Shown piece by piece: positions 50,545-61,829 of a stretch of 64,000 nt of DNA. The notes below the pieces were generated by a model, which was not told the DNA's origin, did no database searches, and worked only from the letters and a program-made list of their open reading frames with translations. Both the position numbers and the translations under genes were made by a program. Every line of letters begins with the position of its first letter. The first letter of the stretch is position 1. The stretch lies in contig NC_133293.1 of assembly GCF_005239225.2 (NCBI RefSeq), positions 18,878,333 to 18,942,332 of the forward strand. The letters are read 5' to 3'. Origin of the DNA: Populus alba. Taxonomy: Eukaryota > Streptophyta > Magnoliopsida > Malpighiales > Salicaceae.

Positions 50545-53164
50545 CTACAGGAATGGGGGCAGTATAACCCACCGGCGTGGATATCTGGGTCTTCCGTCCT
50601 TTCCATCAAATAGCTGCAGAGGGCAGGATGGGGTGTAAGTAACAATAAACGAATGCCAAAAACAGCAACGAAAGGAAACCGCTTTTATATCTAGTTGTTT
50701 TGAGATGAGTTGATCCATGACACAAAACCATGCGAAGACAAGACAAGGAAGCAGAAAAAAGGTCGAGATGTTGTGCATGTGTTTCCTTCATGCCCGAAAT
50801 TTCACTTCCAACTATCTAGTCTTGATAAAAGAAACTGCCTTTCTATTACATCATTATCCTTCAGTAATATGAAGACTATATATTTTCCAGGGAAAGACGA
50901 AACATTGTGATGCAGATCCGATTAAAAAAACTCAGCAACTAGTGAACACCTTATCTTGATGAATGTGAAAGGATCAGAAAGTTTGAATCAGTTAAATCCA
51001 TCTCAATTCTGATAGGCTTCACGCAGGCCCACCCACAATACATGCCTAAAACGATATGCATGTATTGACAGGTGCACATTATAAGTGTGATTACATGCGC
51101 ATTCAGAAACTAGTAATCTGATATTGTCTATATCGAACCATCTTTTATAACCTATAAGATCTTACTGCCACAACAACCCAAGGTTGGCCTATGTGCAGGG
51201 AAAGAGTAATGATTTTTAACTTCTTGTGTAGAAAATGCAAGAATATATATGAAGCTACTAGTTCAACCAAAATTACAGAAAGTTACCTTCTTCAATCTCC
51301 GATGCTTTGCAAGGGCCCAGTTGGTCATGATGGAAGTGGCAACCACAAGAAAAAAGTAGCCTGAAACAGTCTGTGTTGCAACGTTGAAACCTAACCACTG
51401 ATAAATCTCTGTTGTGTAATTTGCACATGTCACAATATTGAAGAGAAACCCACTTGGAATTTGATAGCCACCATTCCCACCTGGACGGCGAAGATTCCTC
51501 AGCAACATATGGCAATACAAGTTTGCGAGTTGACAAACCAAACCAAATCCAAATCCAATCTTCATTTGAAGATCACTAACAGGGGTGTAAAGGGGATGGT
51601 TCACATAGTAAGCGATAAAGGAACCAAAGGTCCAATAATAAGCACAATTTCGAAACACATTGGAGAGTGGCGAGGTTGCATGGCTAAATCGGTGCACAAA
51701 AAATGTTTCCATGATGCGTTTGAAATAGTGGAAGCACCAGTAGTACAATGCATATGTCTGAACTGGGTGGATGATTCGCTCCCCCTTGTAGCCAAAAAAC
51801 TCGTAGACTGGGAAGTAGTAAAAAACAGGATACAGCACCAAAGGACCCAAGTATTCACAGAAAAAGAGTGTGCGGTAGGAAACTTGCGGGCCCAGGTCCT
51901 TGAAAACAACAGTTAAGTTGCCCAAATTCCCATCACTGTATTCTTTGAGGTTCTTCTTGTAGCTAAGGACAACAGGCCTTTCCTTTGATCCCGGTGGAAG
52001 AGGTAGGGTCAGCCGCTGTCTTGAAGGGTAGAATTTTTTGGCTGTTGATGTAAGACATGAAGAAAGGTTATTGAAATAAAACTGCATCTGGTGCTCCAAC
52101 TACACACACAAACACTCCTTATTTACATATGGTTCCTTGGTAAGAAAGTAGGGGCTCGAGTAAAAAAGAAAAATAGACATAAATTTGAAATTTGGCAACA
52201 AAAAATTCAAAGTTCAGAGCCAATCTCATGCTTTGAAGATCTCTTATTCTCGATTTCAAAGAACATTTGCAATTGATATATTTGCAACTCTGATCTTGTG
52301 AGTTTCATCGTAATGATGTATGAAACATAAAATCAAATAATTTTCAGAAGCTTTTTGCATGAAAGAAACTACTAATATAAAACCCAACATGATTTGATGA
52401 TTTGGAGAATAAAAATGAGTGGTGAGCCTACTGTACAAAGAAAGTAAATAAATAATTAAGCAAACTCAAATCCAAAGACAGAATCTTCTTCAAATACATA
52501 CCACAAGTCTAGTTTTTCAGCTATTGAGTTAGTATATTTCATAAGTTGCTGTTAGAAAGAACATATACTCGCACCCTAAGCAAAATCTACATACACTTCA
52601 CACAACCATAAAGCAGAAAGAAGCAGCATGCCAATTCCAAAAATCGAAATTGCAACAGAGGAGCAAAGATCTCAAACAATGCATCACAATTCATGTTCTT
52701 CTACAAACAAACCATACCCGGGACATGAAATCAAAGAGAGAGAGAGAGAGAGAGAGAGGACTTTGAATTCTGTTGGATTTCCTATCTAATCAAAATTTGT
52801 AAATTAAATTATAATATGAGTTTCGCTTCTTCACCTCCAATTCAAACGCACACCGTACTAAGGTCCCGATAGTAATTTAACACCAAAGTTTCGATCTTTT
52901 TACAAAATGAGAGAAGCAAAATAAGGAACTTACTTCGCTTATGAATAGCCTCTTGCAGATCAGCCACTGTAGCCTACAAAACAATCAAAAGAGACAAACT
53001 TACAAATCAAAACCCACAGTTCTTTATCCTAGATTTTCCTATCAACCAAACATACTAGTAATAAATACAAGACATAAAATGTGCAATAAGCATACCGAAT
53101 CACTGAGCTCAAGGCCCCCTTTAATGACCTCTCTACCACTGCGAGAAGCTACAGTCACCTTCAT
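50545..53164 (-). CDS. ECR: Very-long-chain trans-2-enoyl-CoA reductase (ECR/CER10)
   Basis: Catalyses the last, NADPH-dependent step of very-long-chain fatty acid elongation in the ER, feeding wax, sphingolipid and seed-oil synthesis. Minus-strand exons: 53096-53164, 52934-52973, 51287-52041, 50545-50613. The sum is 933 nt, 310 aa, the plant family length. Residues 1-80 form the ubiquitin-like N-terminal domain ([40 protein letters not shown]). The multi-pass steroid-5-alpha-reductase-type domain follows: [79 protein letters not shown]. It ends [20 protein letters not shown] and WVILPPFL. The last exon is easily missed, because exon 3 reads on into a false C-terminus. A decayed copy of exon 1 lies at 58.3 kb. 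Confidence 0.96.
52737..52759. repeat. (GA)n microsatellite in ECR intron 2
   Basis: About 11 GA dinucleotides. Confidence 0.85.
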
Positions 53165-53814
53165 TTTGAAGATCAAATGAGAGAGATCTAGTTCACCAAA
53201 AGACAAAAAAAAAAAAAAAAAGCAAACCCCGTGAATTTGAAAGGATTCTGTTCAAGATTCAGACAGAACAAGTAGCTTAGAGTTGGTACTTCGATCTCTC
53301 CGTAAAACAAAATATAGAAATGGCAGTGTAAGCAAGTACTTGTGTATTAAAGGAGTTTGGTTGGGGCAGGAGAGCTAACCATGTGGATTGATGACCTGCA
53401 CACCCTCCCTAATTGATGATGCATGTAGATTCCTATCAGGAATTAGTTTATTGTTGGGGGTTGATTGTGGGCCAGTGCTGAATGTTGATCGTCCCCGTTC
53501 TTGCCATCTCAGCTTTTAAGGAATCCGACGGTGGATTTTTATAATAACGGTGTTCACCAATTTTTAGCGCACTTTTCTTCGTAGTTGTCGGATCAAGGAT
53601 CTGACCTCCTGAAAAAAAAAATCGTATAATTGGATAAGTTATCCATTTGAGTAAATTATTTTTGTTTAAATAAGTTATCCATTAAAAAAAAAGATTAATT
53701 AGATTGAATCACTAATTTTCTAAATCGTGAAAGCTAGTACTATATCTTTTCTTATGCAGCTCACATATATCATTAAAAAAAAGTTAATTTAAATACTTGG
53801 CTTACAATTTTACA

Positions 53815-53960
53815 ATTTATTTTATAGATATTATTTTTAAAAATATTATTTATTTAAAAATATATTAAAATTTTATTTCTGATATTAATATATCAAAATA
53901 ATTAAAAATAATTATTTAAAAAAACATGATTTTTTTTAAGAACATGAATTGAAAGATAAG
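53815..53960 (+). repeat. Dispersed AT-rich short repeat, copy 10
   Basis: TTTCTGATATTAATATATCA then AAATAATTAAAAATAATTAT; a core-only copy. Confidence 0.4.
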
Positions 53961-54329
53961 CACGTTCTTATATGCGAACGTGCTTCTAGAGTAATCAATG
54001 ATTAATACCACCGCTAGCATTCCACGACTGTTATAGGTAAAAGAAAATAAAAACATAATATAATAGTAAATTTAAAGGGTGAATCCGTTTTGTCTCTCTC
54101 CCTTTTATTTTTTCATCGTCGTCATAATCTGCCGCTGTGCTGATGAAACAAAATTTCATCCTTATATTTTTATCAAAAAACACGTGAATCAACAAAAATA
54201 TATGTTTTCAGAACATAAACACATCCTTCTAAAAAATATGTTAGAGGCTGGTATTAGTTAGATCCGGCCATGATTAGGTTTGATAGCATTCTATGTTCTA
54301 AGCATGATAGATTTACTTATTTAGCAGTG

Positions 54330-54530
54330 TAGATATAATTACTTTTTAAATAATTTTTTATATTAAAATACATATTAATGATATTTTTGTTATTTTTTAA
54401 AAATTATTTTTTGATATCAGTACATCAAAATGATTAAAAAACACTAAAAATATATTAATTTCAAATAAATAAATTTCAAATTTTTTTCAGAAATACTTTT
54501 AAAACGTAGAAACAAAAATGCTTAATTCTA
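54330..54530 (+). repeat. Dispersed AT-rich short repeat, copy 11
   Basis: Core TTGATATCAGTACATCAAAA at 54,411-54,430, identical to the copy at 30.3 kb, then AACACTAAAAATATATTAAT and TACTTTTAAAACGTAGAAAC. Confidence 0.6.
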
Positions 54531-56194
54531 ACCAAACTTAACTATGTCGAGGCTTAGTGGTGTGATAAGTCTAGTTGTATTAAATCTGGCATTGGCTAAG
54601 CTCAAAAAATACTTAGGTCTAACACCATTAAATTTATAAATTTTTATATAAAATTATAGAGGAATTAATTCTTAACAAATAGACTTTATTAAATAAGTTT
54701 ATACTAAACCAAATCATTCAAATGTATTAAATTTTTTCATAATTAGTCATGTCACCATTTTTTTAGCTGTATAAAATGAGTGAAATATAGTTCACAATAT
54801 AATTCAAAATATCACAAATATAAAATTACTTTTTAGTCATTCATCTTCATAAAAAATAAGACTCATAGGTAAATATACCATGAAATCTTCAGAACAAAAG
54901 TTCACAATCCTCATTCTCTACTACATATATATTATGAGAGCATATATATCTAAAATATTATTGTATTCTTTCTTTCTAAAAATATATTTATTTAAATATC
55001 GAAGAGTTCTTATATTTATATATAAAAAAAAAACATTGACTTATCAAATATCAATTACAAGCTATCAATTATCTTAATTAAAAAAATAAGTAATATTATT
55101 AAAATTAATTAATTATCGAACTCGAGAATCTTATTTTTTAGTTATTTGAATTTTTAGGAATTCATCATTTACCTTGGATTTTTCAGCTAAAAAATAAACC
55201 AAGCTTATACTTCATCTTCTTTACTTTGGATGATCAATAGGTGCGTCGAATCTCACTTGATAACAAAATCCAAGTCAGAATCACTTTGAGAATGGTAAAA
55301 AATATGGCAATATTCATTTCTTTGTTACCCTTTCCTTTTCAACGGAATGTAATGGAAAATCCCATTGGGTAATTTGAAGATCTGCGAGTCCAAAAGAGTA
55401 TAAACAACATCTTCACACACCGAAAGAAAACTTATTAAAGAACAGAGATGGAGAGAGATCAATAAATTATGGCATAAGGGAAATATTATGAAGAAGACAT
55501 CAGCTGAGAATTAGCACTTTTACAGCTAAAATCATAAAATTTCTTAACAGTTTTCTAAAAAACACACCATCAAAATTCATAAAGTTTGTGGTGTTCATAT
55601 TCCAAAATTCATCAAAAAACACACCCTTTTCTGATTTTTTTTTTAAAATTAAAACACGGTCATTTTATTTATATCTGTTTTTTTTTTTTTTTTAAATCAA
55701 TTCAGATTAATTTTCTTAACCATGACCTGCCACGTCTGCCCGTGTCAGATTTTATAACCAGGATATTTTCTTATTTGCTATATTGCTCGAATATTTATTA
55801 ATTATAGTTTAGCGGCCGTTCGCTGGTGTTGGCTGGAAAAGCATTTAATTAAAGTAGCGGTCCCAATCGCTCAACGCAATTGACGAGTAACTGACTTGAT
55901 GTGTTCAGCCGAATAGACATACTTCTTCACACATGTCTGTTGAATGTTCTGCTAATAACAAACTACTAACCACTGCCAAACTTCAGTGTAAATATCTCCG
56001 ACAGTCAAGTAAGAGTAGCAGCACAGATGCTCTGCCCCCTCGGGAGAGACGGGAGTTCTTTCTTTTTCATGGAACAACTTTAAATCAGGTCAGATTGCAG
56101 ACATTTTTTATAAAAACCTTTTTTCCGATGCACGCATTGTACGAAAGGGAGAATCAAGAATGGCTAAAATGTTAAGAGAGGCATTAATGGGGTA

Positions 56195-56318
56195 ACAAGA
56201 TTACAACGAGTACAGAACATGAAACAGCAGCTATAATTCCTTTTCCAAGCACCTGATGGTGCAGCCAAGATTACTACAGATACACAACATGAAGCAGCAG
56301 CGGTATTTCCTTCACCAC
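56195..56318 (+). repeat. Local tandem duplication, ~55-bp units
   Basis: AAGATTACAACGAGTACAGA with ACATGAAACAGCAGCTATAATTCC (56,196 on) and AAGATTACTACAGATACACA with ACATGAAGCAGCAGCGGTATTTCC (56,267 on) are two imperfect copies spaced about 70 bases apart. Confidence 0.6.
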
Positions 56319-57289
56319 TTCAAGAATTCAGCATTTTGCGCAGCAGTTGCAGCGTAGCTGGTGATTAAACGAAATGCACTTAATCACTGTTTCCGTTCAA
56401 AGAGTGAGCATCGCTGGCGAGGGGCATTAATAGATGAGAAATCCGAACTGTTGCCTCTCATCAGTTGCAAAGGGAGTTCACAGATGAGAAATCTACAATA
56501 AGTCACTTGCTTAAGAAAGTGTGAATATTTCGAGCCATGGAAACTCGTAACGAGCTATATGGCCTGCCTGTCTCTATCGATTTTATGTTGGATTCCCAGT
56601 AAGATGAGAATTCAACATGTTGATAATTGATATATGACCTTACACGAGAATATTCAAATGAAATTATTATCTGTTACCATGGAAATTCCTGAGGTATTTC
56701 TTTACCTGGTAGCCAATTTCACAAGCCCAGGACCTCAGTTGGAGAAGAAAAAATGAGTTGAACAGGGGCTTCATGGAAGATCTTCCACTGTAAAATCGCA
56801 CGGGTAACATCTCCCTAATCTAACAAGCCCCCCCATCACAGTCACAGTCCACGTCTGAAAAACAACATAGGACTAAAGATAAAATGGAATACAAATGGCA
56901 TTGCTTTAGCTTCTTAAATGAATAGTTTCCACTAGTGAGTTTACAGTCAAAGCAATTTACAGGGAAAACCTAGAGAAGACTTTCCCGTTATTTTATTCTT
57001 TGGGTTTTGCTTCTTTAGGATATCATTCTCAACTGTTGCTTGACGATCCATGTAAAATGGGAAAAACTTCGGATGATTCACCTCTTTCTTTATTTCTGCT
57101 TGCTTCTCTATCAAAAAATACTACTTAGCAACCTGACTAGTGGGAAATAGTAGACGCGTGTTGTCAGCCAAGCATCATAATTCTTGAGGTCAAGGTGTTA
57201 GAAATCAATCGATAAGCATACACAAAAAATAAAAATAATTCAAATTTGGGCCCCTGAACTCAAATGCAACCACGAAAGTAAAATATGCA

Positions 57290-57680
57290 TAAAACTCACT
57301 AGGCATGTCGTCTGCATGTACCCTCATGTTCTGTTTTGAGCACTCTTCCATCACAAAACTCCCTTCTGCATCTGCTACTAGGCACAAAACTTCTCTGCAT
57401 TCACTCCTAGCAACCTCGCCTCGCACTGGACCCTCTCTCCAATCAGCAGAACCACAACTCAAGCTCTTTTTGATCAACAGTTTCACTCATGTACCTTTTT
57501 CGGACATTTTCGTCACTACCCATGCCTGCTTCCAGTCCCATTCCGCTGCCAATCTCATCACCTCAGCATCAATATCTTTACACAACTAACAGTCCTTCTG
57601 ATTGCTCCTCTCCTAAGCCTTCTTGTTCTACATCAACTTCTCCAGCCACAATTACCCACTCTTTGCACAGTTTTAGAGAA
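57290..57680 (-). pseudogene. KIN17 C-terminal fragment (KOW region), decayed
   Basis: Aligns base by base with the 3' part of the intact KIN17 gene 1.4 kb to the right. Plus-strand CTCACTAGGCATGTCGTCTG ... GAGCACTCTTCC matches the intact TTCACTACGCAAGTTTGCAA ... AAGCACTCTCCC. GGCACAAAACTTCTCTGCAT matches GGCACAAAACTTCTCTGTAT, and TTTCGTCACTACCCATGCCTGCTT matches TTTCCTCACTACCCCTTTCTGCTT. The stop codon is lost and several indels are present. Homology fades near 57,680, and the zinc-finger and N-terminal half are absent. Confidence 0.75.
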
Positions 57681-57699
57681 GCTGAGGGATCAGTTCTCA

Positions 57700-58230
57700 T
57701 CCACTAAATCTTTTAAATATTCCAATCTCGGCAGTTGCCCATATGCATCTGCATTGCAATTTTTCCCATCCCTAGTATAGTATTGGAACGTAGAGCCATA
57801 CAGTGATCCAATAAACCAAACATTCTTCTAATGATGAATGGTAAACATGCGAGAGAGCAAAGAAAAGGGCCGTTCCACATTTCCAGCCATAATAGTTGTC
57901 GAGCACTCAACATTTCTTCTCACATATGTACAATGCTGTCAATCGAGAAACAAAAAAATCATAAGGATGAGATTCAGAACAAAAGGGCAGGCGATTCTGA
58001 GTTTGAAGACCCAATACCCTCCGAATGAGTTGTGAGCATCAGGATTGCAATGATTATGTTGTTAGGATCAAGAAATCTATGTCAAACATTCAGAAAAAAA
58101 CGATGATCACATCAATTGGGCCCCTGAACTTTCAAGGGAGTGAATGAGATGACAACATAAAATAAAAACAGATGGATTAAACAATCAAAGCACATGGCTG
58201 CCTGATGCTTGGAATCATCTGCAACGCACT
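57700..58230. other. Unassigned spacer between the two gene remnants
   Basis: Short frames on both strands are unrecognised. TTGGGCCCCTGAACT here (58,116-58,130) repeats a phrase at 57,246-57,260. Confidence 0.4.
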
Positions 58231-58239
58231 GTGAATAAA

Positions 58240-58400
58240 AGGGATAACTCTTTTGATGACCTCTTTACCACAACTAGAAACTACAATCACCTCCATTTTG
58301 TAGATCAAATGAAAGAGACCAAATTCATGTAAAGTCGTATAGAAAGCACAAACTTCAAGTTTTAAACAATTCTCTGCAAAATTCAGAGACAGCAGAAAAA
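58240..58400 (-). pseudogene. Decayed copy of ECR exon 1 and leader
   Basis: The minus strand from 58,296 reads MEVIVVSSCGKEVIKR, against [16 protein letters not shown] in the intact ECR gene. On the plus strand TTGATGACCTCTTTACCAC ... ATCACCTCCATTTTGTAGAT matches TTAATGACCTCTCTACCAC ... GTCACCTTCATTTTGAAGAT at 53.12-53.17 kb. Similarity continues into the leader (AAAATTCAGAGACAGCAG against AAGATTCAGACAGAACAAG). No other ECR exon was found to its left. Confidence 0.72.
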
Positions 58401-58657
58401 CATAAACTACATGGGGAACTTCTAGACCAAAATCTCAAACAGATATAGTAATGACAGTAGAAATCACATAGCCACAAAGAAAGCGAGTAAGATTGGGTTT
58501 GGGGAGAATGTGAACACCCAAGAAAGCTTGCAGATAAACAACTTTCCAAAGTCATTAATTAATCATGGAAAGATACATTACATGTTCCACGAGATCAATA
58601 AATCGAAAACTACAAGAGCAATTTCATATCTCAATTAAAAAATTTGAACAAAATTCA

Positions 58658-59863
58658 CTACGCAAGTTTGCAAATATCCTCATATTCAACAGCCTTAAGC
58701 ACTCTCCCGTCATAAATTCCCTTCTCTATCTGCACCTTGGCACAAAACTTCTCTGTATCCACTCCCAACAACCTGGCATTGGAACCTCTATACGCCCCAT
58801 TCACTATTTTCACTAAACCCCCTATCTGCGGGATCACGGTCTCGAGCTCTTCCTGATCGACCCTCAACTTATGCTTACTCTCAAGCATCTCAATTTCAGC
58901 AACATACTTATCAATCACTTTCCTCACTACCCCTTTCTGCTTATAATACCCTTTATCTGCCAAAGCCTTACTCATTACCTTAACAATAATCCCTTCGAAC
59001 AACCAATAATCCTTCCTGTTACTCCTTTCCTTCGCCTTCTCTTCCTCTTTCATCAACTCCTCCAATGCTGATTTTCCACTTTTACCTCCATTGCTACTTT
59101 CCTTACTCCTTTCCGTCTTCCTCTCCTTATCCTCAACTTCCTCAAAAACCAGTCTAGAACTAGAACTCTCCCCTCTATCTTTCCCAACATTATTAGTCTT
59201 CAAACCAAGCGCGAAACCAACCTTCACACCACTGTCCAATTTCAACTCCTTTGCTGGCCGCACTTCACCATTATCCACATCACCACTCTCCACACCGTCA
59301 TTGTTAACAGTAAACAACTCTCCAGCCTTCTCAATCTGCTTCTTAATCTCCCTCTCCTGCTTCTCCTCCTCGGCTAAATCCGCTCTAACTCTCTTATTCT
59401 TCATGTTCTCCTTAAAAATCGTCTCTGAATCCCTATCAATATAAGTAATGAACCACCCTTTGGGCGTTTCCTCAACTTTACACTTGCCAGTTCTCCCCAG
59501 ATACTTGACAAATTCCGTCAACGTCGCCCACTGCGTCGAGTTCATATGAATATGATGCCTGTCATGAATATACTCATTATAAACCACGGTCGCCGCGACA
59601 CGAGAAAACCTATGGCTCCGTTTCATCATGTCAAGGAATTCGTTTTCGAATTCTTCAGAGTAGCCGTCGATGATTCTGTTAGGGTTTTGACCGAAGACTT
59701 GCATTTGCCGCTGGTGGCTCTCGCTCATACAGTGGCACTTGAATCCGTTCTCGTCTCGACATTGTTTCTGGCACATTTGACAGTACCATCGGAGTTTTTG
59801 AAGACCTTTCGCTTTGATTCGATTCGCGATTGCTTTCGGTGTGAGGAAATCGTTCTTACCCAT
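58658..59863 (-). CDS. KIN17: KIN17 DNA/RNA-binding protein
   Basis: Conserved nuclear protein linked to DNA replication, repair and spliceosome function. Coding region uninterrupted, 401 aa. The N-terminal C2H2-type zinc finger is in WYCQMCQKQCRDENGF with H44 and H50 downstream. The KIN17 winged-helix domain follows (DGYSEEFENEFLDMMKRSH, NEYIHDRHHIHMNSTQWATL, GKCKVEETPKGWFITYIDRD). A charged middle region comes next, then the tandem SH3-like C-terminus (KDYWLFEGIIVKVMSKALAD) with a KOW motif (GGLVKIVNGAYRGSNARLLG). A small leader intron (59,917-59,999) separates an upstream non-coding exon. A telo-box, AAACCCTAA on the minus strand, sits a few bases before the ATG, as is common for plant growth and replication genes. 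A decayed 3' copy lies 1.4 kb downstream. Very sure. Confidence 0.96.
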   Translation of the reverse strand: MGKNDFLTPKAIANRIKAKGLQKLRWYCQMCQKQCRDENGFKCHCMSESHQRQMQVFGQNPNRIIDGYSEEFENEFLDMMKRSHRFSRVAATVVYNEYIHDRHHIHMNSTQWATLTEFVKYLGRTGKCKVEETPKGWFITYIDRDSETIFKENMKNKRVRADLAEEEKQEREIKKQIEKAGELFTVNNDGVESGDVDNGEVRPAKELKLDSGVKVGFALGLKTNNVGKDRGESSSSRLVFEEVEDKERKTERSKESSNGGKSGKSALEELMKEEEKAKERSNRKDYWLFEGIIVKVMSKALADKGYYKQKGVVRKVIDKYVAEIEMLESKHKLRVDQEELETVIPQIGGLVKIVNGAYRGSNARLLGVDTEKFCAKVQIEKGIYDGRVLKAVEYEDICKLA

Positions 59864-60100
59864 TTTTTAGGGTTTGATAAATTGAATTCGAATTGGAATT
59901 GGAATTAGAGAATTACCTGGAAATTTAATAAAAAAAATAATAAAACACAAATTAGTTTTTCTTCTAGAAGAAAACTAAAACTAAAATTAAGCAATTTACC
60001 TCTAATCTAAAAGCGAGTAATATTGGGGGGCAAGAAGAAGAAGCAAAGCTGATGAAAAGAAACCGACCGGGCTTAGGATTTTGAGAACGCGGAAGTTAAC
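59864..60100 (-). promoter_or_regulatory. KIN17 leader, leader intron and telo-box
   Basis: Donor AGAG/GTAAAT at 60,000/59,999 and acceptor TTTCCAG/GTAATT at 59,917/59,916. The telo-box complement TTAGGGTTT is at 59,865-59,873. Confidence 0.55.
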
Positions 60101-60109
60101 TCGCATACC

Positions 60110-61660
60110 TGCGCGTCTGATTTTGAGAAAGGCTAATTTGTCAAGAGATCCCTGAGCGTTTGATCAAGCCCAATTCAACCCCTGATTTCTCATTTGTTTT
60201 ATTTTGGTCCCTTATACAAAGGTCAAAAATGCAGATTTAATGTTATTTTGGCTTGTTTTGTCACGTGTGTACTGGAATTTGTTGTATTTGAACTGGGGCT
60301 TGTACAGAAGAGCCTCTAGCGCATATACTGAAGATGCCTACCGCATGTTTGACAAATTGTCTATAAGGATCAATATTTGCTCCTTGTATTGTTTGAGAAA
60401 ACTCATTTTTCTTTACCCTTTTGCCTTGTTATAGAAGGCCTTCTGTGTCGAGTTTCTGTGCTTGGGATTCGATTAATAATTCTTGGTCTTGCTGGAATCT
60501 TGTTCCTCTGTTTATCCAAGTCCTCTTTTCTGTTAGCAAATTTTGTTCGTTTAGTTACTCATAAAAAAAATTGTTAAATTGTAATTAGGTTCTCAGTTAT
60601 TTTATATATATATATAAAACAAGTTTGCAGAGGCGATTGACAAGATAGTGATGGTTATGGAGGATGATAGGGAGGAATTTAAATGTATCGGTGATTTGTT
60701 TGATGTTTCCGTTTCACGAGGAATTTTGAGGCTCGAATTGAGTTGAGATGGTGGCAGAGTGAGTTGAGGTGATGGTGATAGGTGGTGAAGATGGTGTTCG
60801 GTTGTGTTGACAGAAGTGAATTACTCCACCGTTGAAATATTTTCTGAAGCTACAAAGAGATTTTCCAAAGAGTGGCAACGGGGAAATAGTTTCACTTTTC
60901 AGGAGGACATTATAGTTATAGTTGATGGTTCATGATTAAGATAATATTAATGATGAGACCACAGCCTCAGTTGGGCTGCCGGCGAGCCCAACCGGATCTC
61001 CCTCCTATCTTTTTCTAGTCACCTTTCTCCTTTTCTTTTTCTTTTTTTATTTGTTTTGTTTTTTTACTGTTATTTATATATTTTTAGCCTATTTATCTTA
61101 AAATATCTGTATCTTGATTTTTTAATATAGTATTAAAAAAATTAATTAATTAATTACGAGTTTAATATTTATTTTTCATTCCAATCAATAAAAATTAAGT
61201 ATAAGGTATTATATATAAAAGTTTATAGTAAAAAAAATTAAACTATTAAATAAAATATTAAAAATAATTAACAGTCTTTATTTTCACCAATAAATTACAG
61301 CTCCACAAATTATCCATAAAACTGACTTGGCATCAACTTTCTTGGAAGGTCTCTTTATTTTCACGCCACTCTCTCTAGTCCATAAATGTTATAAACATAT
61401 TTACGAAGATGTGTTTGTTTTGTGAAAAATAATTTCTGCATTATTTTTTGGGCAAGCAAGCACTATAAATTGTAAAAAAAAAAAGAATATTCAAGAAGTT
61501 GGTCGAACTCTAATGATTTCATGGCCCATTCTTTACTTTTCTGCTGACTGTGCTTTACGGGTCTTTTGAATCGTTTATAATCTTTTCATTATATTCTCTT
61601 TGCTTTTTTGGTCTTTTATAGACTGAAGCACAGAAGATAAAACATTAGAGTTGCGAAGCA
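60110..61660. other. Intergenic, no gene seen
   Basis: Two overlapping frames of 66-76 codons at 60,204-60,577 are unrecognised. A GTTGGGCT/AGCCCAAC hairpin with 7-base loop is at 60,970-60,992. Confidence 0.45.
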
Positions 61661-61664
61661 TAGG

Positions 61665-61825
61665 CGTAGGCAGATCTTGAGAGGCATTTTCGTTCAAAAA
61701 ATTATATTTTGAAATAATTTTAATGTTTTTAAATTATTTTAATATACTAATATTAAAAATAATATTTTAAAAATATATATATTATTTTAATATATTTTTA
61801 AATAAAAACTTCTTTGAAATAGATC
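61665..61825 (-). repeat. Dispersed AT-rich short repeat, inverted copy
   Basis: TTTTAATATACTAATATTAA (61,737-61,756) with ATATTATTTTAATATATTTTTAAATAAAAAC, matching the inverted copies at 7.1 and 7.7 kb. Confidence 0.45.
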
Positions 61826-61829
61826 TCGT

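Larger units (their letters stand above)
53400..57200. other. Intergenic, AT-rich, with repeat copies 10-11 and a local duplication
   Basis: AT-rich from 53,580 to 55,720. From 55,800 to 57,200 the composition is nearer to genic, but no protein family is visible on either strand. It may be old non-coding remains of the duplicated block described in the findings. Confidence 0.4.

Noticed and set aside
51461..51916. 151-codon plus-strand frame
   Set aside because: It is antisense to ECR exon 3 and unrecognisable.
59091..59444. Serine/leucine-rich plus-strand frame of 117 codons
   Set aside because: Antisense to the charged middle of KIN17, whose Glu/Lys codons read as Leu/Ser/Phe on the other strand.
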